From Acinetobacter sp. UBA3106 (lineage in GTDB: Bacteria > Pseudomonadota > Gammaproteobacteria > Pseudomonadales > Moraxellaceae): 34,954 nucleotides of DNA. The translations under genes were made by a program, and so were the position numbers. Below are positions 1 to 6,860 of the stretch, piece by piece. Below the pieces are notes generated by a model. The model searched no databases. It was given only the letters and a program-made list of their open reading frames with translations, and had not been told where the DNA came from. Positions within the stretch are counted from its first letter, which is position 1. Each line of letters starts with the position of its first letter. Location of the stretch: positions 896 to 35,849 of the forward strand of contig DFAM01000013.1 in assembly GCA_002365595.1 (NCBI GenBank), given 5' to 3'.

Positions 1-287
1 AGCTTTTCATGGGCTAAAGTTGGTCCGAAACCATGGAATTGTTCAGCGACCAGATTGAGGCACTTGAGTCTGATCTCTTCAGGAAGCCTGGAATTGCTGG
101 TTTGGCCACGACCGGCATGGGCTAATGCAGCGGGACCTTGAGCTTTGTATTTTTGCAGTAAGCGTCTGATCTGACGTTCTGAAATATGCAGTAGCTGAGC
201 AGCTTGGGATTGAGTTATGCGTTGATCACAGATTTCCTGCAAGATCGACAATCGTTTAAGTTCTTTATCCGACATAGACACCAACAT
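1..287 (-). CDS. ISNCY-like transposase, N-terminal part (cut by window edge)
   Basis: This is the N-terminal 95 or so codons of a transposase read on the minus strand; the rest lies beyond base 1. The visible protein has a helix-turn-helix segment (ITQSQAAQLLHISERQIRRL) followed by a basic linker, then a stretch ending FHGFGPTLAHEK. That layout, with the 'FGPTLA.EK' motif before the catalytic core, matches my recollection of ISNCY (IS1202-like) transposases; the DDE domain cannot be seen. The start is ATG at 287, with another ATG at 275 (MSDKELKR) as an equally good choice. Paired repeats at 334-375 look like the end of the same element. The assignment to a mobile-element transposase is fairly firm; the exact IS family is less so. 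Confidence 0.75.
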   Translation of the reverse strand, partial: MLVSMSDKELKRLSILQEICDQRITQSQAAQLLHISERQIRRLLQKYKAQGPAALAHAGRGQTSNSRLPEEIRLKCLNLVAEQFHGFGPTLAHEK

Positions 288-333
288 ATCAAACCGTCCG
301 CTAAGGAAATTGCAAAAGTGCATATTCTAAAAG

Positions 334-375
334 CGGACATTTTTACTTTGGAGAAACCGGACATTTCTATTTTGG
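334..375. repeat. Paired 18-bp repeats at the IS end
   Basis: Two direct copies, CGGACATTTTTACTTTGG at 334-351 and CGGACATTTCTATTTTGG at 358-375, differ at two positions and are spaced 24 bp start to start. Repeats of this kind just outside a transposase start are plausible transposase-binding sites. That function is inferred from position only. Confidence 0.65.
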
Positions 376-681
376 GCTTACAGCTTATATTTTTTTCCTT
401 TTTTATCAATATTTTAATAAAATTCATTTCAGTAGTCAGCGCAATTGAGTGAATTTTATTTGAATATTCACGTTTTACCCTCACTATTCAAATATTGTTC
501 CACGATTTTAGTTAGCTATTATTAATAATTTATATTTATGCAACTTATCTGTAAAAGGAAATTCTAAAAATAGACATCAATTCATTGCAATTTTATAAAC
601 CGCCAAAGAAATCCCCTGTCAACATAGCCACCGCTCCCAAAATTTTATACAATAGTGCATCCTTTTCCATGGTGCTGCTTT
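376..681. other. Intergenic region between the IS end and nudJ
   Basis: AT-rich DNA with no convincing gene; the open frames here (204-484 on both strands) cross the IS end and lack family features or ribosome-binding sites. A -10-like TACAAT lies at 648-653, about 28 bp before the nudJ start, but no well-spaced -35 is visible. Confidence 0.4.
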
Positions 682-1167
682 ATGACCGCTTGGACTGCTC
701 ATGTCACTGTCGCAACTGTCGTTGAAAAAGACGGAAAATTCCTGTTTGTAGAAGAACATACAGAAGGTGTGACACACACAGTATTTAATCAGCCGGCAGG
801 TCATGTTGAATGCGGTGAAACCATTATTGAGGCCGCTATTCGCGAAACCCTGGAAGAGACCGGACATACGGTAGAAATCACCAATCTTTTAGGGATCTAT
901 ACTTATACCCCGCCAATGTTCCCAGATCGTACCTATTTCCGTTTCTGCTTTTTAGCAAAATCCATTGCACATGACCCAAATGCCACTTTAGATACAGGCA
1001 TTGTCGGTGCAGTGTGGATGACTTTAGATGAACTGCTAGAATCTGCTCGTGCACGTAGCCCATTGGTGCTTAAAGCCGTGCAAGATGCGCTATCAGGTCA
1101 AAAATATCCTTTATCGCTCATTTACGAGCACCAAAATTCTCCCTTAATTTCAAATTTGGATGCCTAA
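682..1167 (+). CDS. nudJ: Nudix hydrolase NudJ (phosphatase)
   Basis: A 161-residue Nudix hydrolase. The Nudix box is complete at residues 40-62: G40, E46, then R54-E55 and E58-E59 followed by G61, the metal and pyrophosphate site. The family member in E. coli (NudJ, 153 residues) hydrolyses nucleoside tri- and diphosphates and thiamine pyrophosphates, and sits just before mnmA, exactly as here, which supports the name. I chose ATG 682 (MTAWTAHVTVAT) because homologues begin at this point; an in-frame ATG at 655 would add nine unrelated residues. No strong Shine-Dalgarno is visible. The stop overlaps or abuts the mnmA start, so the two are probably cotranscribed and translationally coupled. 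Confidence 0.88.
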   Translation: MTAWTAHVTVATVVEKDGKFLFVEEHTEGVTHTVFNQPAGHVECGETIIEAAIRETLEETGHTVEITNLLGIYTYTPPMFPDRTYFRFCFLAKSIAHDPNATLDTGIVGAVWMTLDELLESARARSPLVLKAVQDALSGQKYPLSLIYEHQNSPLISNLDA

Positions 1168-1171
1168 TCCT

Positions 1172-2305
1172 ATGCAACAACGTGTCATCGTCGGTATGTC
1201 TGGTGGTGTAGATTCTTCTGTTTCTGCAGCACTTCTTCTTCAACAAGGATATCAGGTTGAAGGACTTTTCATGAAAAACTGGGAAGAAGATGACGGCACG
1301 GAATATTGCACGGCAATGGAAGACCTTGCCGATGCACAAGCTGTTTGCGACAAAATTGGCATCAAGCTGCATACTGCCAACTTTGCCATGGAATATTGGG
1401 ATCGTGTATTCGAGCATTTCCTGGCGGAATACGCAGCAGGTCGTACACCAAACCCGGATATCTTATGTAATAAAGAAATTAAATTCCGTGCCTTTCTCGA
1501 TCATGCGATTAACCTGGGCGCAGACTTTATTGCCACTGGGCATTATTGCCGTCGCGGCGAGACCCTGACCAATTCGCGCGGTGAAGAATACGCACCTTTA
1601 TTACGTGGCTTTGACCAAAACAAAGACCAGACTTATTTCTTGCATGCCGTTCATGGCCGTGAAATTAATAAAACCCTGTTCCCTGTCGGTGAAATTGAAA
1701 AGCCTGAAGTTCGTCGTATTGCTGAAGAACTTGGCTTAGCCACTGCCAAGAAAAAGGATTCAACCGGAATCTGTTTTATTGGCGAACGTCGCTTTAATGA
1801 CTTCTTAAAACAATATCTGCCTGCTCAAGCTGGAAAAATTTATCTAGATACAGGTAAAGAGGTTGGTGAACATCACGGCTTAATGTACTATACCCTCGGT
1901 CAACGAGGCGGCATCGGCCTAGGTGGTCTTAAAGGCGAAGCTGAAGGTGCATGGTTTGTTTTATATAAAGATATTGAAAACAACCGCCTTGTTATTGGTC
2001 AGGGTCATGAGCATCCACTGATGCAAAGTACTATACTTTGGAGTGAAGCGATTGACTGGGTTGCGGGTGAGCAAGAGATTCCAGAAACGGGTTTCCGCTG
2101 TACGGCTAAAACCCGTTACCGTCAACCTGATCAAGCCTGCGTCATTTATAAAGACAACATTATGCCAAATGGCGTAAGAGTAGAATTTGATGAACCGCAA
2201 CGTGCGGTGACTCCAGGACAAAGTGTAGTGTTCTACGCAGATGAAGTTTGTTTAGGTGGCGGTGTGATTCATCATACCAATGCACCAAAACCTGATTTTA
2301 TTTAA
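1172..2305 (+). CDS. mnmA: tRNA-specific 2-thiouridylase MnmA
   Basis: A 377-residue enzyme that thiolates U34 of the tRNAs for Lys, Glu and Gln, taking sulfur from the TusE relay and using ATP. The PP-loop SGGVDSS lies at residues 10-16. The two catalytic cysteines are present: Cys99 in PDILCNKEIKF and Cys201 in STGICFIGER. The KDQTYFL segment and the C-terminal beta-barrel ending in CLGGGVIHHT complete the family pattern, with full length. The start is taken as ATG 1172 (MQQRVIVGMSGG), four bases after the nudJ stop. An in-frame ATG at 1160 overlaps the nudJ stop but has no ribosome-binding site of its own. It is the second gene of the nudJ-mnmA-hflD-purB run known from other gammaproteobacteria. 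Confidence 0.95.
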   Translation: MQQRVIVGMSGGVDSSVSAALLLQQGYQVEGLFMKNWEEDDGTEYCTAMEDLADAQAVCDKIGIKLHTANFAMEYWDRVFEHFLAEYAAGRTPNPDILCNKEIKFRAFLDHAINLGADFIATGHYCRRGETLTNSRGEEYAPLLRGFDQNKDQTYFLHAVHGREINKTLFPVGEIEKPEVRRIAEELGLATAKKKDSTGICFIGERRFNDFLKQYLPAQAGKIYLDTGKEVGEHHGLMYYTLGQRGGIGLGGLKGEAEGAWFVLYKDIENNRLVIGQGHEHPLMQSTILWSEAIDWVAGEQEIPETGFRCTAKTRYRQPDQACVIYKDNIMPNGVRVEFDEPQRAVTPGQSVVFYADEVCLGGGVIHHTNAPKPDFI

Positions 2306-2320
2306 AAGGAAGCGATAGGC

Positions 2321-3052
2321 ATGGCTGAGTTACCCTTTCAACAGCCTCGAACTTTGAATGTACGCCAAAATCGGGCTTTGGCGTTGGCAGCTGTGTTTCA
2401 ATCGACACAGCTGACCCATATGACCGCCATGTCGGGACAGCAGAGTGTCGGTGAAAGTGGCAGTTTCTATTTGGAACAACTCATCAAAGCCAGCCTGAAT
2501 ATCCGTCCTACCGCCAATGAATCCTGCCAAACTTTAGATTTTTTTAATCAGCTTGCCGATATTTCCCTCGGTTTAAAAACTTTAGAAAATAGTATCACCC
2601 AGCCGTTTAATACCTCTCCAAAATCTCGCTTACCTAAACTATCTAACGCCAAATTGCCAATGAGCTATGCCATGGCATTGTTACAGTTAGAGAAAAAAGT
2701 CTATAGCAATCCGAAATTTGTAGAAATTATTGAACAATCGCAACAGAAAATTCTGAAACAGCTGTCTTTCTTTGACAATAACTATCTGCATCCCAGCATT
2801 ATTGCCAATCTTGCCCAAACCTATATTGAAACTGCGGGACAAATTAACCCACGCATTATGGTCAAGGGCAATGCCGAAGCTTTTAAAGACAGTGGACATA
2901 CCAATCGTATCCGCGCTTCCCTGTTCACAGGACTGCAACTGGCGCATTTATGGCGTCAGCTGGGCGGCAGTTCATGGGGCATGATTTTCAGTAAGCGCAA
3001 GCTACTCCAAGATATTCAAGATCTTGCCCGTTTACAGTATCAGGTGGTTTAA
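2321..3052 (+). CDS. hflD: HflD, high-frequency lysogenization protein homologue
   Basis: A 243-residue, mostly helical protein of the HflD family. In E. coli, HflD (213 residues) is a peripheral inner-membrane protein that affects lambda CII stability; its native job is unclear. Recognition rests on the pattern around NRALALAAVFQSTQLTH near the N terminus, the Arg-rich C-terminal stretch NRIRASLFTGLQLAHLWRQ, and the position between mnmA and purB, where hflD sits in E. coli. The start ATG 2321 has a good AAAGGA at 2305-2310. The protein is about 30 residues longer than the E. coli one, partly through an insert near residues 95-110. It follows mnmA by 15 bp, so it is in the same operon. Confidence 0.9.
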   Translation: MAELPFQQPRTLNVRQNRALALAAVFQSTQLTHMTAMSGQQSVGESGSFYLEQLIKASLNIRPTANESCQTLDFFNQLADISLGLKTLENSITQPFNTSPKSRLPKLSNAKLPMSYAMALLQLEKKVYSNPKFVEIIEQSQQKILKQLSFFDNNYLHPSIIANLAQTYIETAGQINPRIMVKGNAEAFKDSGHTNRIRASLFTGLQLAHLWRQLGGSSWGMIFSKRKLLQDIQDLARLQYQVV

Positions 3053-3377
3053 CCTGATGCGATCCGGGCATTCCGCTTTACACGAGGGACTGTATATATT
3101 TTATAAATGATTGCGACTATTTGTGATTTTTAGAGGATACAAGGCATGATTTGCGAAACTTAGTCATTCTAAGTAAGCAAAGCATAACGATGTAGCATCA
3201 AAAATCACAATCGTCCCAAAGGGTTGAGCTTAAAAATTTCTCAAACATCGTTACGAATTTTGAAAATAGTCTTACTATTTTCTTCATTCCATGCCTTGTT
3301 TGATTATTTTTAATTCTCAACGCAACTTCTTTATAAAATATATACAGTCCCATTATTCCAAAGTTTAAGGAATCGCT
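3053..3377. other. Intergenic region between hflD and purB
   Basis: 325 bp, of which 266 bp is the MITE-like element described separately. Only about 33 bp after hflD and 26 bp before purB lie outside it. The purB ribosome-binding site (AAGGA, 3367-3371) lies in the right-hand strip. Because the element fills almost the whole gap, either it or DNA further upstream must supply transcription for purB. Confidence 0.6.
3086..3351. repeat. MITE-like element with perfect 22-bp terminal inverted repeats
   Basis: The ends at 3086-3107 and 3330-3351 are perfect 22-bp inverted repeats beginning GGGACTGTATATATTT. Inside them the two arms keep an imperfect symmetry: both carry TTGCG just inside the repeat and ACAAGGCATG (3141-3150 and, inverted, at about 3290-3299) further in. 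The 266-bp interior has no open frame of note. Length, lack of coding capacity and long terminal repeats fit a non-autonomous miniature transposable element or a folded intergenic repeat. I see no obvious target-site duplication (left flank CACGA, right flank ATTAT). No second copy was found in this window. Confidence 0.75.
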
Positions 3378-4766
3378 ATGAACGCTTTAACCGCACTTTC
3401 TCCATTAGATGGACGCTATGCTAGCAAATGTGATGCTTTGCGCCCTTTCCTCTCTGAGTTTGGTTTAATCCATGCTCGTGTGACTGTTGAAGTACGCTGG
3501 TTACAAGCGCTTGCAAACCGTCCTGAAATCACTGAAGTTCCTGCTTTCAGCGCAGAAACCAATGCAGCACTGGATGCGATTGTTGCAAACTTCTCTGAAG
3601 ACAATGCCAACCGCATTAAAGAAATTGAACGCACCACGAATCATGACGTTAAAGCGGTTGAATACTTCCTTAAAGAACAGATTGCTGATATCGAAGAATT
3701 AAAAAATGCCGGTGAATTCATTCACTTCGCATGTACTTCTGAAGACATTAACAACTTGTCTCATGCTTTAATGCTGAAAAATGGGCGTGAAGTTTTAGTT
3801 GCTGCAATGCAACAAATCATCGACTCAATCGTTGCTTTAGCTGAAACGCACGCTGAACAACCGATGTTGTCTCGTACTCATGGTCAAACTGCAAGCCCGA
3901 CCACTTTGGGTAAAGAAATGGCGAACGTGGCTTACCGTTTGGCGCGTCAAATCAAGCAATTCAAACAAGTTGAATTACTGGGCAAAATCAACGGTGCGGT
4001 AGGTAACTACAACGCACACTACTCTGCTTACCCAGAAATCAACTGGCCTGCGCATTCACAAGCATTTGTTGAATCTTTAGGTTTGCAGTTCAACCCGTAT
4101 ACCACTCAAATTGAACCACATGACTACATGGCGGAACTTTTTGATGCATTACGTCGTTTCAACACCATCTTGATCGACTTTAACCGTGACGTTTGGGGTT
4201 ATATCTCGCTTGGTTTCTTCAAACAACGTTTGAAAGAAGGCGAAGTTGGTTCTTCTACTATGCCGCATAAAGTAAACCCGATCGACTTCGAAAACTCTGA
4301 AGGTAACCTGGGTATTGCAAATGCAGTATTGGCTCACTTGGGCGAAAAACTTCCTGTATCTCGCTGGCAGCGTGACTTAACCGACTCTACTGTACTTCGT
4401 AACATGGGGGTTGGTTTCGCGCAAAGCTTGATCGCATTTGAAGCGTGTTCTAAAGGTATTGGCAAACTTGAATTGAATGCACAGCGCATTCTGGAAGATC
4501 TTGACCATGCTCAAGAAGTGCTTGCTGAACCAATTCAAACTGTTATGCGTCGTTATGCGGTTGAAAAACCATACGAAAAACTTAAAGCCCTGACTCGTGG
4601 TCAGGCGATGACTCGCGACATGATGGTTGATTTCGTAAATGGTAACGAGCTTGAAGCTGTTCCTGCGGCAGATCGCGCACGTCTTGCTGAAATGACACCT
4701 GCAACCTATACAGGTAATGCATCAACTCAAGCTAAACAAATCAAAGACCTTATTTCTAAAATTTAA
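3378..4766 (+). CDS. purB: Adenylosuccinate lyase PurB
   Basis: A 462-residue adenylosuccinate lyase (E. coli: 456). It removes fumarate from SAICAR and from adenylosuccinate, so acts twice in purine synthesis. The fumarase/aspartase-superfamily signature GSSTMPHKVNP lies at residues 291-301, TSEDINN at 120-126 and the SRTHGQTASP segment with the catalytic His168 at 165-174. The start ATG 3378 has AAGGA seven bases upstream. Codon use is clearly biased to typical highly expressed Acinetobacter codons. It ends the nudJ-mnmA-hflD-purB run and is followed by a strong terminator. Confidence 0.97.
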   Translation: MNALTALSPLDGRYASKCDALRPFLSEFGLIHARVTVEVRWLQALANRPEITEVPAFSAETNAALDAIVANFSEDNANRIKEIERTTNHDVKAVEYFLKEQIADIEELKNAGEFIHFACTSEDINNLSHALMLKNGREVLVAAMQQIIDSIVALAETHAEQPMLSRTHGQTASPTTLGKEMANVAYRLARQIKQFKQVELLGKINGAVGNYNAHYSAYPEINWPAHSQAFVESLGLQFNPYTTQIEPHDYMAELFDALRRFNTILIDFNRDVWGYISLGFFKQRLKEGEVGSSTMPHKVNPIDFENSEGNLGIANAVLAHLGEKLPVSRWQRDLTDSTVLRNMGVGFAQSLIAFEACSKGIGKLELNAQRILEDLDHAQEVLAEPIQTVMRRYAVEKPYEKLKALTRGQAMTRDMMVDFVNGNELEAVPAADRARLAEMTPATYTGNASTQAKQIKDLISKI

Positions 4767-4803
4767 GTCTTAAATTTCATTTCTGATTTTTTAGAATGAT
4801 TAT

Positions 4804-4831
4804 AAAAAGCGAAGCTTAGGCTTCGCTTTTT
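4804..4831 (+). terminator. Intrinsic terminator of purB
   Basis: A perfect 12-bp stem (AAAAAGCGAAGC / GCTTCGCTTTTT) with a TTAG loop, running into T residues on the plus strand, 37 bp after the purB stop. The A tract on the left means it could also stop transcription from the small minus-strand gene at 4859-5098. Confidence 0.85.
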
Positions 4832-4858
4832 ATTGGGTGAACAAAATTAATATTTTAA

Positions 4859-5098
4859 TTATGGCAATGGACAATAACGCATCCAATCCGCTTTCATTTT
4901 TTCCAATTCATCACCACTTAAAACATCACTGAAATAAATATAATAGGTTGCATCTGGATATTGAATCTCATGTCTAAACAACATGCCGCGCAAAGAAACT
5001 GACAATTCTTCAGGGAAGTCATCCGCTAAATAAAGCGCTTCAAAGTCATAATTAAAATAGCAATTCTGTTTTGCTTCGAATGCTTCTACAACAGCCAT
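4859..5098 (-). CDS. Small protein of unknown function (79 aa)
   Basis: I do not recognise a family. The 79-residue protein is acidic and soluble-looking, rich in Tyr, Phe and Asp, with no signal peptide or membrane helix. The start is taken as ATG 5098 (MAVVEAFEAKQN), because an AGG lies eight bases upstream; the GTG two codons earlier (5104) would sit too close to it. The stop lies 27 bp from the purB terminator, whose A tract gives a T run in this direction, so the gene probably uses the same hairpin. Codon use and length look like a real, lineage-restricted gene, but the call rests on coding potential only. Confidence 0.6.
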   Translation of the reverse strand: MAVVEAFEAKQNCYFNYDFEALYLADDFPEELSVSLRGMLFRHEIQYPDATYYIYFSDVLSGDELEKMKADWMRYCPLP

Positions 5099-5181
5099 AT
5101 GCACTACCTGGGAAAATCATAAAAAATATAAATACATTTTAACGGATCCACTTATAAAAAGCCTTTATAAAGGGCAAAATC

Positions 5182-5313
5182 ATGATGCATAACAGCACAA
5201 TTGATCAGGGAAATAACTATATGTTTGGCGCTATTTCAGCGATCAGCCTGACTTATTTTGCTAAAAAGGCAGTCGCAATATCTATATGCTTATACAGTAA
5301 TATATCGACCTGA
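5182..5313 (+). CDS. Possible small membrane protein or gene remnant (43 codons)
   Basis: An ATG-ATG start at 5182/5185 follows AAAGGG at 5169-5174 with about seven bases between, a good ribosome-binding site. The 43 codons encode a short polar N terminus and one hydrophobic stretch (YMFGAISAISLTYFAKKAVA) at about residues 13-32, then a Ser/Tyr-rich tail and TGA. This could be a single-helix small protein, or the front of a longer membrane protein broken by mutation. I do not recognise it. Confidence 0.3.
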   Translation: MMHNSTIDQGNNYMFGAISAISLTYFAKKAVAISICLYSNIST

Positions 5314-5368
5314 GTGTACAGACTCATGTTCCGATGGCGAAAATATAATTTACCATTACACTGAAATA

Positions 5369-5392
5369 GTGAAGCTTAGACTTCGCTTTTTT
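5369..5392 (+). terminator. Terminator-like hairpin resembling that of purB
   Basis: AGTGAAG and CTTCGCT pair around CTTAGA, with one G-T wobble, followed by six T residues on the plus strand. The sequence GAAGCTTAG-CTTCGCTTTTT is nearly the same as the purB terminator, but the left arm has changed at one base. It would end a transcript covering 5182-5313. Confidence 0.55.
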
Positions 5393-5494
5393 ATTAGAAT
5401 AGAATCCGTTGACAATTCATCTATGTCTGTAACGATATAAGTCATTCATAAAATTTCAACACTTCCAATAAAACTTTGTAAATACAAAAAAATA

Positions 5495-6160
5495 ATGATT
5501 GAACATCAATTGAGCATTAAACACTGGCTTGCACTCGCAGTGATCACGGTTGCGATCATCATCGCAAGTATTCATCCTTTAGAATTTGAAGCATATTTAC
5601 TGCATCAAGCAGGTACAGTTTTTTTGCTTGCTGTCTTGTTGTTTACCCAAAAGAAAATTGGCCTGACTTATTTCAGCTTTGTGTTATATCTTCTGTTTTT
5701 ACTGATTCATATTCTCGGTGCACATTATCTCTATTCTTATGTACCCTATAATGAATGGCTGATTCAACTGTTCAGTTTTGACCTTAACCAATCGATGGAC
5801 TGGTCACGCAATATGTACGATCGCCTGGTGCATCTTGCCTGTGGTTTACTGCTCTACCCAGCGATACTGCGGCTGTTTCAGGTGTGGCTACCTGGCGCTA
5901 AACCCTTCGCGTTATTTTTATTGGTGGTTCAGTTTATCATGGCCACCAGTTTAATTTATGAATGGATTGAATGGTGGATTACCCTGGGTTTATCGCCTGA
6001 AGAAGCTGAAAATTATAATGGTCAACAAGGTGATATCTGGGATGCGCATATGGATATGCTGCTTGCAACACTAGGAGCTGCAAGCTCCGGTCTGCTTGAT
6101 CTGTACTATCGTAGAAGCTTAGTTAAAGTACCACAACCAGAAAGCGATCAACACGCCTAG
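5495..6160 (+). CDS. DUF2238 (YjdF-type) inner-membrane protein
   Basis: A 221-residue membrane protein with about six hydrophobic segments (residues 10-30, 33-50, 56-78, 110-128, 135-155 and 185-205). The motif set YDRLVHL, EWIEWW and NGQQGDIWDAHMDM, with its conserved acidic and aromatic residues between helices, is what I associate with the DUF2238/YjdF family. The biochemical role of this family is unknown to me. The start ATG 5495 lacks a clear Shine-Dalgarno. The last 42 bases overlap the 3' end of the convergent cytochrome gene, so transcripts of the two are complementary there. Confidence 0.75.
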   Translation: MIEHQLSIKHWLALAVITVAIIIASIHPLEFEAYLLHQAGTVFLLAVLLFTQKKIGLTYFSFVLYLLFLLIHILGAHYLYSYVPYNEWLIQLFSFDLNQSMDWSRNMYDRLVHLACGLLLYPAILRLFQVWLPGAKPFALFLLVVQFIMATSLIYEWIEWWITLGLSPEEAENYNGQQGDIWDAHMDMLLATLGAASSGLLDLYYRRSLVKVPQPESDQHA

Positions 6161-6736
6161 TGAAAAAAGTGAAGCAAAAAGGGGGAACCATGAATGGGAT
6201 TCTATCCCCCAGAACATCCGTTTTGCCAGCCATTTTTTCAGCAGAACACTATTTAGTGTTAGCGCTGTCAAATGCAGCAACACACTGGCTAAAAACAGAT
6301 TGGCGAATAATTCATGGATTTCTTTTAAACTGTGGCTATGCGTATAGTCGGTAAAAAAACCGGCCAGCACCGTTAAAGGTAGCAGACAAAAAATACCCAG
6401 TATGCTGAGCTGAAACAGGCTGAAACTGGCTGCTTTTAAAAATGTTGGCGATAGCCATTGCTGCGGCTGTGCCCAATAATGCTGTACAAATGGCTTAATC
6501 ACCTGCCATCGGCGGCTTAACCCTGAAGGCTGGGTATGAGCCAGTCGAGGGGCAAAAAACTGCCATAAAATTCTTAGTATCAGGCTGATCCCGAGGGTAT
6601 AACCCAAGGCCATATGTACGTGATGCCATTCCTCTGCATCCCCCGTGAGATAAGCTCCGGTAAAACTTAAAATAATGACGATATGCAGAAACCGGATCAG
6701 TAAATCTGTTGAAGAGGTCGTCGTACGATGAAGCAT
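6119..6736 (-). CDS. Cytochrome b561 / b-type cytochrome membrane protein
   Basis: A 205-residue membrane protein of the b-type cytochrome (Ni-hydrogenase b subunit or cytochrome b561 like) superfamily. It has four main helices. Candidate haem-ligand histidines lie in the first (LIRFLHIVIIL), in the loop and second helix (EWHHVHMALGY), and in the last pair (IHELFANLFLASVLLHLTAL). Such proteins carry electrons across the inner membrane between quinones and partner enzymes; no partner is encoded nearby. I chose ATG 6736 (MLHRTTTSS), with AGG six bases upstream, over a TTG 15 codons earlier that has no ribosome-binding site. Its 3' end overlaps the convergent gene by 42 bp. Confidence 0.75.
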   Translation of the reverse strand: MLHRTTTSSTDLLIRFLHIVIILSFTGAYLTGDAEEWHHVHMALGYTLGISLILRILWQFFAPRLAHTQPSGLSRRWQVIKPFVQHYWAQPQQWLSPTFLKAASFSLFQLSILGIFCLLPLTVLAGFFTDYTHSHSLKEIHELFANLFLASVLLHLTALTLNSVLLKKWLAKRMFWGIESHSWFPLFASLFSLGVLIAFWLWYFN

Positions 6737-6810
6737 AAAAAACCTGTGCTCATTTATTTTAATGCCATCATAAAAGATCAAGCTGAATCAGAGATTAAGA
6801 TCCAGTCAAA

Positions 6811-6838
6811 AAAATGGCGCTCATTAGAGCGCCATTTT
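6811..6838 (-). terminator. Intrinsic terminator after the SohB-like gene
   Basis: A perfect 12-bp stem (AAAATGGCGCTC / GAGCGCCATTTT) with an ATTA loop and a T7 run on the minus strand, 22 bp past the stop of the protease gene. It separates that gene from the cytochrome gene downstream. Confidence 0.88.
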
Positions 6839-6860
6839 AAAATTAGAAGATCACTTTAAA

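Larger units (their letters stand above)
1..375 (-). mobile_element. Partial insertion sequence, promoter-side end
   Basis: The transposase fragment at 1-287 and the repeats at 334-375 together make up one end of an insertion sequence. The outer boundary is placed at about 375, where the second repeat ends. The other end is outside the window, so neither terminal inverted repeats nor a target-site duplication can be checked. The element lies about 300 bp upstream of nudJ. Confidence 0.6.
5099..5494. other. 396-bp gap with one possible small ORF and a hairpin
   Basis: Contains the possible 43-codon ORF at 5182-5313 and the terminator-like hairpin at 5369-5392, both listed separately. A further frame at 5258-5440 overlaps the small ORF and shows no ribosome-binding site or recognisable features. 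No promoter stands out for the gene at 5495. Confidence 0.4.

Noticed and set aside
204..484. Open frames of about 80-90 codons on both strands next to the insertion sequence
   Set aside because: They straddle the IS end, have no ribosome-binding site and show no family features; one is antisense to the transposase start.
655..681. Upstream ATG start for nudJ
   Set aside because: The added residues are Cys/Trp/Pro-rich and unlike the family; the start at 682 matches the usual beginning of the domain.
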